From positions 56,010 through 120,009 of the forward strand of contig CAIQIQ010000067.1 in NCBI GenBank assembly GCA_903871935.1: DNA of 64,000 nucleotides, given 5' to 3'. How positions within the stretch are numbered: position 1 is the stretch's first letter; each line of letters begins with the position of its first letter. Below, piece by piece: positions 20,000 through 29,600 of the stretch. The stretch comes from an uncultured Phycisphaerales bacterium. GTDB lineage: Bacteria > Planctomycetota > Phycisphaerae > Tepidisphaerales > Tepidisphaeraceae. The position numbers and the translations under genes are program-made. Under the pieces are notes generated by a model. That model did not search any database, was not told the origin of the DNA, and was given only the letters and a program-made list of their open reading frames with translations.

Positions 20000-20983
20000 T
20001 CAGCCGCGTGGCGGTACGCCCAGTTTGGCCGCCAAATCATGCAGGTGGTCGCGCAGGGTACGCTCCGATCCGCGGGACTGGTACCCCATGCCGGTAAGCA
20101 GCGCGTCGCCGAGCATGCGCCCCTGAGGCAGCAGTTCCACCCGAAGCTTCACGCTGCCAAACACCTCGCGGAACACTTCCTGGAAGCGTTGGGCAGAGAT
20201 GGGGCGATTGGAGCAGATGTACCAGTCGGCGATCGATGTCGGGTTGGAGAGCCCCTGACGGATCAGCAGATCGCAGCCGATGCCCAGGTCACGGCCATCC
20301 ACACACACAATCTGGGGCGGCAGCTTCAACGTCACTTCCTCACCGGCCAGCAGCCGTCGCACCTCATCGGCAAAGGCGCCTTTGGTGTCGTAGCAACGGA
20401 AGCCCAGCAGTTCGCCGACGCCCTCGCCCGCGGGACGCAGCGAGGTGGAGGCGGCCAGACCGTGCACGGTCTTGAACGTGACCGTCGCATCCTCAATGCA
20501 GCTTTTGTAGACCGCATACAGGCCGCGAGGAGCACGCATGGTGCGCTCGTCAATGGGCAGCGTGGTTGGGCCGAAGCGCTGCTCTTCGTAGATCGGACCC
20601 CGGCCATAGACCGCGCCGGAGCTGATGAAGAGGATCTGCCGGCCGCCGCTGCGCCAGAAGGCATCGTAGAGCTTGATGCTGGCGAGGATATTCAGGTTGG
20701 TCCACTCGACGGGGAAGTGGTCTTCATCCACATGGTGATAGCCGTTGTGAACCAGCACCTCGATCCCGGTGGCAAAGTCCTTAAGGCTCTGGTCGTCGGC
20801 AAAGTCGGCCGGGAAAAGTTCCGCGCCCCAGGAGCGCAGCTCCTCGACCGCGGAAGCAGTGTTGCCCCAGAAACCATCCCGCATCGGCCGGACCATCGCA
20901 CGGATGGTATGGCCTCGGTCCAGCAATTCGCGCACGAGCCAGCGACCAATCTTGCCAGTGGCGCCAGTGACACCGATTTTCAT
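20000..20983 (-). CDS. NAD-dependent epimerase/dehydratase (extended SDR)
   Basis: A 327-residue extended short-chain dehydrogenase. The nucleotide-binding motif is VTGATGKIGRWLVREL at residues 5-20. The catalytic Tyr-Lys pair lies in RGLYAVYKSCIED, and an upstream FISSGAVYG supplies the conserved Ser. These enzymes epimerise, dehydrate or reduce nucleotide sugars or free sugars. The exact reaction is unknown. Start 20983 gives a protein beginning directly with the Rossmann strand. Confidence 0.88.
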   Translation of the reverse strand: MKIGVTGATGKIGRWLVRELLDRGHTIRAMVRPMRDGFWGNTASAVEELRSWGAELFPADFADDQSLKDFATGIEVLVHNGYHHVDEDHFPVEWTNLNILASIKLYDAFWRSGGRQILFISSGAVYGRGPIYEEQRFGPTTLPIDERTMRAPRGLYAVYKSCIEDATVTFKTVHGLAASTSLRPAGEGVGELLGFRCYDTKGAFADEVRRLLAGEEVTLKLPPQIVCVDGRDLGIGCDLLIRQGLSNPTSIADWYICSNRPISAQRFQEVFREVFGSVKLRVELLPQGRMLGDALLTGMGYQSRGSERTLRDHLHDLAAKLGVPPRG

Positions 20984-21082
20984 AGTATGCCTGTCTCCAG
21001 GTGGTCCAAAGGATCGTGAATTACGTCGCGATGGTACGAAACGGCATTGCATCGAACAACCAGGACCAGATTCCCGAACCAG

Positions 21083-23758
21083 TCAATACCGTACCTCAAT
21101 GACATAGGCACCGGCCGGGTGGGCGATTTCGATGTACTCATTCTTGACTGTCTCGATCTCTGAATCCCTGCCGTTGATGGTGAGGGCCTTCGGCGCTTTG
21201 CCGTCGGGATGGCGCAGGCGAAGCGTGACGGCCTGGCATTCGGACTTGTCCGGCATCCGTATCTCGGCGGTGATCCGGCCGCTGGATAGCTGCGATCGCA
21301 CCTCGTACGACACCTTCCCGAAGTGTGTCGGGGCATCCGCAACCGTGATGCGCTGCCCGTCGGCGAGCCAACGCCGCGGGGCGGCGGGAAGCAGCAGCAG
21401 CGTACCGGTGAACTGGCCAGCGCCTTTGGTCTGTTCGGTCAGCAGCAGGTGGCGCAGGAAGATGAGGGAGACGGCCGACGAACAGGGCAGCGGGTCGCTC
21501 ATCGCCGGCACTTTGAACTCGGTCCGCAGGTGCAGGTCGCTGGAATAGATGGCGTTGGTCTCGCGCGAGCTGAAGCACGTGTGCTCCAGGTTGAATGCCT
21601 GGAATGCATAGAAGCCCAGCAGGAACTCGTTGATGCGATCCTGGTGCAGGCACGTGAGCACGCGGCCCATGCCATAGAGCGCATCGAGGCCGCCGGGGCC
21701 GGCGTCGCGGCGGAAGCGCGGCAGGAGGCAGAACTCGCGGTTGTCGGCCACCAGGAAGTTGCCGATGTAGTCCGCTCGTCTGTCGGCGAACTCAAAGGGC
21801 AACAGGTCAAGGATACACCCCGCGAAGAGCTGGTAATACTCCTCGCCGGCCGGGCCCTTGGCGTATACGTGCGGGGGCAGGCACGGGGGCGTGCGATCCT
21901 TCTCGTAGACTGCATCAACCACGTTCATCAGGGTCTGGTAGTAGTCTTTGGCCTCTTGAGCATAGCGGTCGGCCAGCTCCTTATTGCCCAGATCGTTCAT
22001 CAGCCAAGCCGTATCCTGCATGCCGCGCCAGCAGGCGAAGTTGGAGTAGAACGGGTAGCACATCTCGTCAGCGATGTCGCCGCCGTAGGACCACTTTGGC
22101 AAAAGGCCGTAGTGCAACGGCCGCTTGCCGTCCTCCTGGTCCATCGTCGATCGGCGAGCGGCGATGGTCCACTGGGCGCACTGGTTGAACAGGTCGGTGT
22201 GTTTGCCGATCCACACCTTGTCGTGCGTCAGGCGGTACAGCTCGATCGCGTACATGGGCGAGAGACCATTGCGGTACTGCTGGTGACGGTCCTCGTAGGT
22301 CTTGTGCTCGGGAACTTTGGCCAGGAACGCGCTGGTCAGGTAGGTTGCGTCCATGTATCGCTGGGCATCGGGGCCGAAGCCGAACATGCCCAGAGCGAGC
22401 ATCGCGTAGCCTTCCTCCACGCCGTAGAACGCGTTGTCGTACGCCGACGGCTCGCAACCGTAGGGCATCAGATCACCCTCGGCATTGATGAAGAGTTGGG
22501 CCAGAATACTGCGATACATGTTGTTGAGGCGCGCCTCGGGCACGTCAATCTTCATGGCCAGCGCGAGGATGCCGGCCCAATAGGTCCTGAACTGGGTGAG
22601 TGCCTGGTCGTATGACATCTTGATGAGTTCGCCAGCCTGGTCGGCCGACACCAACCCGATTGGGACCACAAGATCGACGGCCAAGGATTGACCCGGCTCC
22701 AGCGCCAGGGGCATGGTGATTGTGGAGGGTGCGACGAACGAAGATCCGGAATTGGTCAGTACATAAGCTCGGTCGTCGCGCGAAAGGATGCCTCCTGACC
22801 ACGCCCAGCGGTGATTCACCTTGTCGTTGGGACGGTTGCGCGCCTCAATGCCCAGCTCATCTTGCCATCGCTGCGTTGATGTGTTTCTGAGCTCCACGCG
22901 CAGCCACAGGGCCGGTGTCTGGCCGACCGACACGGTGAACGTGGTCTGCCTGAGCTCGATCGGACCGACCTGGGCCCGTGTAACGATGCCGGGGAGGTAG
23001 CCGTCAATCAGCTCGCGCCGAAGCGTGTCGCGCACCTGTGCCAGGTAGATGGGTTGCCTGCCGACGCGAACGAGCAGTCGCCCGCCGGCAGCGTGGATCT
23101 GCCCATCCCACCAGACGGCCTGCTCGCCGGCCCCGTCTTTCAGGCCCATCGTCGCCCAGATCGGCATTGAGAGACCGTGGAGGCCCAGGACCTCGAACGA
23201 AGGCTCATCCTTCGATTCCAGCAGTTGCTGCTGGAGCCTGGTTGTGGTGACCAGATCGGGCCAGGCAACGCCGCCGTCAGTGCCGGCGGCGGGCCAGTAG
23301 GGATAGACCTGGATGCCGGTAATCCGCGAGTCTCGCAGGCTCACGCGCAGGCGATCCGTGGCAACCGGCGCGAACGACATGCGGACTTCGCTGTCGTGCT
23401 GCTGCAATTGCGCGGGCCAGGCCAGCCAGCGCCGGCCGTCATGGACCTGCAATTGCACTTCGCCCACCTGGGCCAGGCCAGAGAGCGTTACGCCATCGAC
23501 GACGTGTCGGACCGGCCAGATCACACCGATGGCGGCCGCTCCATCGGGGATCACCATGGCCCCATCGCGGCCGGGATCCGGGAGCGCAACGGCCGTGCCA
23601 TCGGCGAACCAGGCGGTGAGCTGCGCAGCGCCGGGCGTCGTCTTGTTCAGTTGAGCCAACTCGGCAGGACCAGTGGTTTGTCCCATAACGGTCCCCATCA
23701 GTAGAGCAAGCGTTAAGGTGATGGTGAGGCAGACGGTGGCAAAGCGCATTGCGGTCAT
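21083..23758 (-). CDS. Secreted six-hairpin glycosidase-like protein
   Basis: A large exported protein of about 891 residues with a signal peptide (ending near TVMGQTT). The N-terminal ~250 residues look beta-rich. The region near residues 400-720 is rich in aromatic helices, such as YGVEEGYAMLALGMFG, GLSPMYAIELYRLTHD and MCYPFYSNFACWRGMQD. This is the pattern of an (alpha/alpha)6 six-hairpin toroid found in several glycoside hydrolase and lyase families. A small beta domain closes the protein. No family can be named with certainty. The start is uncertain: a GTG at 23776 and another ATG at 23749 are in frame. It is probably a glycan-degrading enzyme. Confidence 0.7.
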   Translation of the reverse strand: MTAMRFATVCLTITLTLALLMGTVMGQTTGPAELAQLNKTTPGAAQLTAWFADGTAVALPDPGRDGAMVIPDGAAAIGVIWPVRHVVDGVTLSGLAQVGEVQLQVHDGRRWLAWPAQLQQHDSEVRMSFAPVATDRLRVSLRDSRITGIQVYPYWPAAGTDGGVAWPDLVTTTRLQQQLLESKDEPSFEVLGLHGLSMPIWATMGLKDGAGEQAVWWDGQIHAAGGRLLVRVGRQPIYLAQVRDTLRRELIDGYLPGIVTRAQVGPIELRQTTFTVSVGQTPALWLRVELRNTSTQRWQDELGIEARNRPNDKVNHRWAWSGGILSRDDRAYVLTNSGSSFVAPSTITMPLALEPGQSLAVDLVVPIGLVSADQAGELIKMSYDQALTQFRTYWAGILALAMKIDVPEARLNNMYRSILAQLFINAEGDLMPYGCEPSAYDNAFYGVEEGYAMLALGMFGFGPDAQRYMDATYLTSAFLAKVPEHKTYEDRHQQYRNGLSPMYAIELYRLTHDKVWIGKHTDLFNQCAQWTIAARRSTMDQEDGKRPLHYGLLPKWSYGGDIADEMCYPFYSNFACWRGMQDTAWLMNDLGNKELADRYAQEAKDYYQTLMNVVDAVYEKDRTPPCLPPHVYAKGPAGEEYYQLFAGCILDLLPFEFADRRADYIGNFLVADNREFCLLPRFRRDAGPGGLDALYGMGRVLTCLHQDRINEFLLGFYAFQAFNLEHTCFSSRETNAIYSSDLHLRTEFKVPAMSDPLPCSSAVSLIFLRHLLLTEQTKGAGQFTGTLLLLPAAPRRWLADGQRITVADAPTHFGKVSYEVRSQLSSGRITAEIRMPDKSECQAVTLRLRHPDGKAPKALTINGRDSEIETVKNEYIEIAHPAGAYVIEVRY

Positions 23759-23876
23759 GATAGTGACCGAGTCCACCTGCTGCTACCGCCCCGCGGTCCG
23801 CATGTGCGGCGGCCTGAAGCTGGCGACCACATGACGCAGCGGACCGCTGCGTACCTTCTGGCAAACTGGGCACTCG

Positions 23877-24908
23877 TCAGGGCTGCATCGCTGGCACCTC
23901 GACCCGAACGCCCGGTTCACTTGCCTCCGCCGATCGCCGGGCGGCGACGGCCACGCGGATGGCATAGAGCGCTTCTTCGGGCGTGATGCGCAGCGGCTCG
24001 CCGGCCAGGGCAGCGAGAAACGCCTCCAGCTCGTTCTGCAGGCCGACGCCCCAGTCGTTGCTGGCTTGGATTTTGTGGGTTCCCGGCTCGTACTGCAGCA
24101 CCGGCGCCTGGTTGTTGAGGTGAATGTCGCCGGTACCGGCGGTGAGGATGACCGTGCCGTATTCGAAACTGAGCATGGCCTCCGTGTACGGCAGGCCCTT
24201 GCTGTGCGTCGAGACGGAGTAGCACGACTCGCCGGTGGCGCCGCTGGCAAACTCGTAGACGATCAGGGCGTGGTCGTGCATGTGGGTTTGCAGGTACATC
24301 GGACGGATCGTCTGGCCATAGGCGCGGACCGCCCGAATTGGCCCGGCCCACCAGGCCAATAGATCGGTGTGATGGATGGCGCCCCCGATGATCACGCCGC
24401 CCTCATCGGGACCGGCCATCCACATCCGCCGCGACAGGTCGGGGAAGTGCTCGGCGTGGTAGCGAACCTGAAAGAGCCTGCCGAGTTGGCCGCTCTGAGC
24501 GATCTGCCTGATCAGCAGGTTGGCCGGGTAGAAGCGGAGCACATGGCCGACCTGCAGGATGCGCTTGCACTGGCGTGAGGCCTCAATCATATCCAGCGCC
24601 TCGGGCTCGCTGACGGAGATGGGCTTTTCGATCATCACGTGCTTGCCGGCTCGCATGGCGGCGATGGAATACTCGCGGTGCAAGGCGTGAGGCACGGCGA
24701 GGACGACGGCGTCAATGTCATCTCGAAGGGCATCCTGGAAGTCCGTCGAGGCCGGCACATTGCTGTAGCCGGCCGCCAGGGACTGGGCGCGGGCGCGGTC
24801 GATATCGATCAACCGGACGAGTTGAGCCCCCGGATGCTCAAAGACATTCCGGGAATGTTGATTGCCCATGACTCCGCAGCCGACGACCGCGAATCGTACT
24901 TGTGCCAT
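23877..24908 (-). CDS. Gfo/Idh/MocA family oxidoreductase
   Basis: A 343-residue NAD(P)-dependent sugar dehydrogenase-like protein. The N-terminal Rossmann fold reads FAVVGCGVMGNQHSRN with Asp36 following in LIDIDRARA. AVVLAVPHALHREYSIAAMRAGKHVMIEKPIS is the family's signature EKP block. GGVIIGGAIHHTDLLAWW carries the catalytic-site His residues. It probably oxidises or isomerises a sugar or inositol derivative. A ribosome site AGGAGAG lies 7 bases before the ATG. Its 3' end faces the six-hairpin gene on the same strand. Confidence 0.93.
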   Translation of the reverse strand: MAQVRFAVVGCGVMGNQHSRNVFEHPGAQLVRLIDIDRARAQSLAAGYSNVPASTDFQDALRDDIDAVVLAVPHALHREYSIAAMRAGKHVMIEKPISVSEPEALDMIEASRQCKRILQVGHVLRFYPANLLIRQIAQSGQLGRLFQVRYHAEHFPDLSRRMWMAGPDEGGVIIGGAIHHTDLLAWWAGPIRAVRAYGQTIRPMYLQTHMHDHALIVYEFASGATGESCYSVSTHSKGLPYTEAMLSFEYGTVILTAGTGDIHLNNQAPVLQYEPGTHKIQASNDWGVGLQNELEAFLAALAGEPLRITPEEALYAIRVAVAARRSAEASEPGVRVEVPAMQP

Positions 24909-24927
24909 AGATGATCTCTCCTAGTCA

Positions 24928-25704
24928 TTAGTCATATGGTTCCGGACCATGGACCTTCCTGGCGCGGTTTGTGCAGTCGAAGCAATCCATCAGAAATGAG
25001 TAGATGTCGGCGAAGTTGTCCGCCTTGCGGGAGACGATTCGGCCATCGCGGATTGTCGGGTAGGGCAGTTCGTTGGCAAACTGGGCGGCAAGGTCGGTGC
25101 GGAAAGGAACCCCCAGTGTAAGCGACTGCGGGATCTCAGGGGGCGCAATGCGTTTACCCACAATCCCTGCCGCGGCGATGCGCAGTTTGTCCAGCACGGC
25201 CTGATCGATCGGGCCTTCGTCGCCTCGCTGGCCGGGACGCGTGCTGACGATCGTGAGGCCTGGAACAAGCCCTTGCGCCTCGGGAATCGAGCGGTCATCT
25301 CCGGCATACAGGACGGTTGGCACGCCCTTGCTGGCCGCCAGCAGAATCTGGATCGTGTGCTCGCCGCACTTCTGGCCGTTGAGATAAAGGTTCTTGTACT
25401 TGTACGAATGCCCCCAGGATCCCGGATAGAGCCCATGAAAGCCCAGAAGCAGCAGTCCAGCGTGCCCAGATGTCAACTGCGGCAGATCAAACTCGCGGGG
25501 ATCGCTCCGCCGGACGGGCTTGACATGCGCGGGCAAACCACTGGGAATGCCGTGAAACGATGTGAGCGATGTCTCGCCTGCACCAGCGGATGCCAGACCT
25601 TCAGCGACGGCAGTCATGTGCGCGAGCAGGATTTGATCGTCGGTCAGCCCGGCGTGGCCAAACCCGGTAAGGCCCTCAATATCGGAGGAGATGTAGTAGT
25701 TCAT
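24928..25704 (-). CDS. M55-family (DppA-like) peptidase
   Basis: A 258-residue protein resembling the D-aminopeptidase DppA. The N-terminal SSDIEGLTG carries the Asp/Glu metal ligands of the family's DxEG start. GFHGLYPGSWGHSYK fits the later His ligand block, and CGEHTIQILLAASKGVP fits the Glu-containing block that precedes the pentamer core. DppA cleaves D-Ala peptides in a self-compartmentalised decamer. The start at 25704 is preferred to 25752 because the longer version would overlap the divergent creatininase start and has no ribosome site. The neighbourhood suggests cell-wall or amide-linked glycan recycling. Confidence 0.75.
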   Translation of the reverse strand: MNYYISSDIEGLTGFGHAGLTDDQILLAHMTAVAEGLASAGAGETSLTSFHGIPSGLPAHVKPVRRSDPREFDLPQLTSGHAGLLLLGFHGLYPGSWGHSYKYKNLYLNGQKCGEHTIQILLAASKGVPTVLYAGDDRSIPEAQGLVPGLTIVSTRPGQRGDEGPIDQAVLDKLRIAAAGIVGKRIAPPEIPQSLTLGVPFRTDLAAQFANELPYPTIRDGRIVSRKADNFADIYSFLMDCFDCTNRARKVHGPEPYD

Positions 25705-25715
25705 GTTCTGCACGT

Positions 25716-25730
25716 CGAAGTTATACTTCG
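25716..25730. promoter_or_regulatory. Palindromic candidate operator between divergent genes
   Basis: A perfect 6-bp hyphenated palindrome, CGAAGT-TAT-ACTTCG, lies in the 46-base space between the M55 peptidase start (25704) and the creatininase start (25751). Its position suits a repressor or activator site controlling both. No regulator gene is adjacent, so this is only a candidate. Confidence 0.4.
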
Positions 25731-25750
25731 GCGACCAAGGAGCAGATAGC

Positions 25751-26542
25751 ATGATTTCAGGGATTCTTCAGGAGATGACGATCGACCAGGTCCGCGAGTT
25801 TCGGGCGGAGGTGGTCGTGCTGGGCGTGGCCTCCACGGAGCCGCACGGGCCGATCCTCCCGTACGGCACGGATTTCTACCAGTGCGATGCCCTGTGCCGC
25901 GGGGCGGTCGAACTGGCCAACCGGCGTTCGGCTCGCGCCCTGATGTATCCAACGCTGCCGATCGGCAACAATGTCAACTTCAAGCCGTTCCCCTTTGCCT
26001 GCCGGATCAGCGTGCGGACGCTGATGCTGACGCTCTTGGACATCATCCAGGCGCTGGAGGAGGACGGTATCCGCAAGATCGTCCTGGTGGACGGCCACGG
26101 CGGGAACACCGACGCGATGCGCGCCACTCTGCGAGAGCACTTCGACCGCACCGATCCTTCGCGGCGGGCGTTCGTGTGCATCACGGCCGGCCCGCTCTCG
26201 AAAGAGGCGGCGGCGGTCATTGAACATCCTTCGGACCACGGCGGAGAATCGGAGACGTGCCGGATGATGCACCTGCGATCGGACCTCGTGCACGCCGACA
26301 AGCTGCAGGATCTCCCCGTCGGCCGGCCCATGGTGGAATCGATCGCGAAGGGGAAGGTCTTCTACGTCCGACCGTGGCATCTGCACGTGCCGCTGGGCGG
26401 GGGCGGTGAAACCCGGGCATCGTCGGCCGAGAAAGGTCGGATACTCGTGGAAGGCGGCGCGGCTGGGTTGGCGGATTTCCTGGTTGAACTGAGCCAGGTG
26501 CCGTGGAGTTTGACCTTCCCATACCCGCCGGGCGCGGCGTGA
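25751..26542 (+). CDS. Creatininase family amidohydrolase
   Basis: A 263-residue metal-dependent amidohydrolase. The blocks are in family order: GVASTEPHGPILPYGTDF (Glu30, His32, Asp41 metal ligands), LVDGHGGNTDAM, and DHGGESETCRM, which carries the conserved Glu. The family includes creatininase and enzymes of riboflavin and mycofactocin synthesis. The context with an M55 peptidase, sulfatases and glycosidases points to cyclic-amide or amido-sugar breakdown, which is inference. An AAGGAG site lies 8 bases before the ATG at 25751. The in-frame extension to 25703 is discarded. Confidence 0.9.
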   Translation: MISGILQEMTIDQVREFRAEVVVLGVASTEPHGPILPYGTDFYQCDALCRGAVELANRRSARALMYPTLPIGNNVNFKPFPFACRISVRTLMLTLLDIIQALEEDGIRKIVLVDGHGGNTDAMRATLREHFDRTDPSRRAFVCITAGPLSKEAAAVIEHPSDHGGESETCRMMHLRSDLVHADKLQDLPVGRPMVESIAKGKVFYVRPWHLHVPLGGGGETRASSAEKGRILVEGGAAGLADFLVELSQVPWSLTFPYPPGAA

Positions 26543-26586
26543 TCGTCCGCCGACGTGCGTTTCGGTAAGGCGACTGAGGACCCGTC

Positions 26587-28101
26587 ATGAGCGCCAAACC
26601 CAATATCCTGTTGATAACCGCCGACCAGCTTCGCGCGGACGCCCTGGGCTGCTACGGCAACCCAGTGTGCAGGACGCCGAACCTGGACGGCATCGCCGCC
26701 GATGGCGTCGTCTTTCACAGGGCATACACGCCCAATCCTGTCTGCGGGCCTGCCCGCGGCGCCATGACCTGCGGATGCCACTCCCTTACCTGCTGCACCT
26801 GGCAGGGAGGTGGTGGGCCTATAAAGCCGGAGGCGGTGAAGCTGGCCGAGCATTTCCGCTTGTTCGGCTACGGGGCGTACGCCTGTGGCAAGCTGCACTA
26901 CGAACCCTACTCGCCGCCGGGTGAGCCGCGCCTGGTCCACGGCTTCGAAACATGGGACTCGTGCGAGTCCGGCAGGATCCTCTACGATTTCGACCGCAAG
27001 AACGAGCTCCGCGGTGTCGAGGACTATATGGACTTCCTCACCGACTCCGGATGGAAGGGATTCAGCCGCGCCCATGGAATCGGCAACAACGATATCCGCC
27101 CGTGTCCCTCGCCGCTGCCGCAGGAACTCTGTCCCGACCACTGGGTCGCCGACCGGACTATCGCCCGGATCAAAGACCACATGCGGAACCGTGCGGATCG
27201 CCCGTTCCTAGTGTGGTGCAGCTTTCCCAAACCGCACTCGCCGTACGACCCGCCGCTGCCCTGGGCGACGATGTACTCGCCCAAGGATGTGCCGCCGCCT
27301 GTCGGCGATGAGTCAATGATCATGGATCGCAATCCGCACATGCAGCGGGAGCGGATCACGCGGGCGATGGACACGATCTCGCCCGAGGCACGCCGGGTCA
27401 TCAAGGCATACTACTATGGATCGATCAGCTTCCAGGATGCCCAGATCGGCCGGGTGACAACGGCTCTGCGCGAGATGGCGATCGCTGACAACACGATCAT
27501 CATTTTCACCGCTGATCACGGCGACATGATGGGTGACTTCGGCACCTGGTTCAAGGCCATCTTCCTGGAAGGCTCCGCCCGCGTGCCGTTCATCGTGAAG
27601 GCGCCGGGCACGCCCAGGGGCGAGCGCCGGATGCAACTCGCGGGCTTGCAGGATGTGCTGCCCACGCTGGCCGCTCTGACGGAGTGCCCGCTGCCGAAAG
27701 TCTCGGATGGCGCCGACCTGACGGGTCCGCTGAACCACCCTGCCGCAGCGATCCGCGAAGGAACCGGCTACATCCGGGATGTGTTCTACAGCAACTACGG
27801 CGGCGAGCCCTGGGTGTCGGCGATGGTCACCGATGGGCGGTGGAAATACTGCTATGCCCAGCAGGGCGGGACGGAGGAACTTTACGACCTGGCCTCCGAT
27901 CCCTGCGAGCTGGTCAACATGGCATCCAGGGCGGGCAACGAGAAGCTGGTCGCGGAGTGGCGTCGTCGCCTCATCGCCGAGGCGCGGCGGCTTGGCCACA
28001 CCGAGATTCTTGCGCCGGATGGCGAACTGGTCCGCGTCCCGTGCGATCGCGCGGCGATTGCGAGATTGCCGATCAAGGAGATGGGCTGGCGTTGGTATTA
28101 G
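26587..28101 (+). CDS. Sulfatase, Cys-type
   Basis: A 504-residue alkaline-phosphatase-fold sulfatase. The maturation motif CGPAR starts at Cys53, which would be converted to formylglycine. The metal-binding N-terminus is LLITADQLRADALGCYG and the second metal block is FTADHGDMMGDFG. There is no signal peptide, so it probably acts in the cytoplasm or is exported by another route. A GAGGACC site supports the ATG. It follows the creatininase by 44 bases on the same strand and is likely co-transcribed. The sugar specificity is unknown. Confidence 0.92.
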   Translation: MSAKPNILLITADQLRADALGCYGNPVCRTPNLDGIAADGVVFHRAYTPNPVCGPARGAMTCGCHSLTCCTWQGGGGPIKPEAVKLAEHFRLFGYGAYACGKLHYEPYSPPGEPRLVHGFETWDSCESGRILYDFDRKNELRGVEDYMDFLTDSGWKGFSRAHGIGNNDIRPCPSPLPQELCPDHWVADRTIARIKDHMRNRADRPFLVWCSFPKPHSPYDPPLPWATMYSPKDVPPPVGDESMIMDRNPHMQRERITRAMDTISPEARRVIKAYYYGSISFQDAQIGRVTTALREMAIADNTIIIFTADHGDMMGDFGTWFKAIFLEGSARVPFIVKAPGTPRGERRMQLAGLQDVLPTLAALTECPLPKVSDGADLTGPLNHPAAAIREGTGYIRDVFYSNYGGEPWVSAMVTDGRWKYCYAQQGGTEELYDLASDPCELVNMASRAGNEKLVAEWRRRLIAEARRLGHTEILAPDGELVRVPCDRAAIARLPIKEMGWRWY

Positions 28102-28142
28102 AGCATGCTGCATGTTGGTTTAGCGCGATATTCCTGCCTCGC

Positions 28143-29600
28143 TCACGTTCGCACGGTTTCCGGATGCACTGGCCTGGGTCTGCCACGGTCCTTGGAGGGC
28201 AGCGATTGCGTGTTCTCGGCGATGCGCACGAGCAGTTTCTGCATCATCTCGGCCGCCAGCTTCAGATGCTGAGGATCCTCGCTCAAGTCACGCAACTCGT
28301 GCGGGTCAGTCTGAAGGTCGTACAGCCGCCAGCGGTTGGGCGGTGCGTTGGCCGGCTTGTGCGTATGTTGCGGGCCACCAAAGTTGCGCTGGTCGGTGGC
28401 GGGATCGCCGAACATCAGCTTGTACCGGCCGTCGAAGAGCATCTTGTCACAGATGTACTCGGCGTAGATCGTGTCGCGGTGATGCGCCTGACCATCCCGC
28501 AAGACCGGCGCCAGGGAACGCCCCTGGTCTAATCGATGCGGAGGAATGCCGCACCAATCGCACATCGTCTTGCCCAGATCAAGCAGTTCCACCAGGGCCT
28601 TGCTGTCCTGCCCGGCACGGACGCCGGGCCCCGCTACGATCATCGGGATGCGGACGCTGCCCTCGTAGAAGACGCCCTTGTCGAATCGGTCATGATCGCC
28701 GGCCATCTCACCATGATCGCTCGTGTAGATGAACAGGGTGTTTTCCAGCAGGCCCTTGTTTGCCAGCGCCTCGACGATTTGGCCGACCCATCGGTCAACG
28801 TGCGTGATCATCGCACGATAGCCGCGCCGGCCGTCGGCCAGCCACGGCGGCGGCTTGGCGCCCCGGGGCTGGGTCTCGGGAACGTCCTTGTACCTGGCGA
28901 TGTCATCCTTGTTCTCCTGTATCGGCGAGTGCGGGGCGACGAAGCCGACGTGCAGGAAGAATGGCTGTGAGCCATCACGTGAGTTGATCCAGTCAACGGC
29001 GTTGCGCCCGATGAAGGCGGTTTCCTGCATCTCCGTGGCGAACGGCCACTCGACGGCCTTGAACGAGTGCGTGGGATTCTTTCGCGGCACGTTCGGGACA
29101 CCCCATTGGCAGAAGAACTCGGCCACCTTGTCGAACATGCCGATCTCGTGCAGCCACCGGCTGTAGCTGTCCTGGATGCCGACGGTAATCAGCCCGTTGC
29201 CGGCGACCTCTTTGGTCTGATCCCAGCCGAGTGAACCCATGAACTCGCGGTGTCGGTAGGAGGTCAGGTCGGAGTCGTAGGCGTGGATTTCCATGTGGGT
29301 CTTGCCGATGGCGCAGGTCCGATAGCCGCCTGAGCGCAACTGACTGACGAAGGATGGCATGTGCGCCGGCGGCTCGTGGAGGTTGGAGAACGCTCCGCAG
29401 TTCATGCCGTACCGGCCGGCACTGAAACAGATGCGGGAGGGGCTGCAGAGGGGCGAGTTGCAGTAGGCGTTGCGGAAGATCGTGCCCCGTCGGGCGAGAG
29501 CGTCGAGGTTGGGCGTGAACGTCGTTCCGTTGGACTCATAGCCCATGAAGTCAAAGCGATGCTGATCCGACATAATCAGCACTACGTTGGGTCTGCTCAC
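28143..29600 (-). CDS. Sulfatase, Cys-type (second copy)
   Basis: A 485-residue sulfatase, convergent with the previous one and not its close paralogue. The maturation motif CSPSR begins at Cys52, and NVVLIMSDQHRFDFMGY forms the N-terminal metal site. YTSDHGEMAGDHDRFDKG is the second metal block. No signal peptide is visible. The start is a GTG with a near-perfect AGGAGG site five bases upstream. Two different sulfatases tail to tail next to glycan enzymes support a sulfated-polysaccharide role. Confidence 0.92.
   Translation of the reverse strand: MSRPNVVLIMSDQHRFDFMGYESNGTTFTPNLDALARRGTIFRNAYCNSPLCSPSRICFSAGRYGMNCGAFSNLHEPPAHMPSFVSQLRSGGYRTCAIGKTHMEIHAYDSDLTSYRHREFMGSLGWDQTKEVAGNGLITVGIQDSYSRWLHEIGMFDKVAEFFCQWGVPNVPRKNPTHSFKAVEWPFATEMQETAFIGRNAVDWINSRDGSQPFFLHVGFVAPHSPIQENKDDIARYKDVPETQPRGAKPPPWLADGRRGYRAMITHVDRWVGQIVEALANKGLLENTLFIYTSDHGEMAGDHDRFDKGVFYEGSVRIPMIVAGPGVRAGQDSKALVELLDLGKTMCDWCGIPPHRLDQGRSLAPVLRDGQAHHRDTIYAEYICDKMLFDGRYKLMFGDPATDQRNFGGPQHTHKPANAPPNRWRLYDLQTDPHELRDLSEDPQHLKLAAEMMQKLLVRIAENTQSLPSKDRGRPRPVHPETVRT

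Noticed and set aside
21323..22615. 430-codon + strand frame inside the six-hairpin gene
   Set aside because: Shadow of a clearly coded secreted enzyme-like protein. No homology-type motifs.
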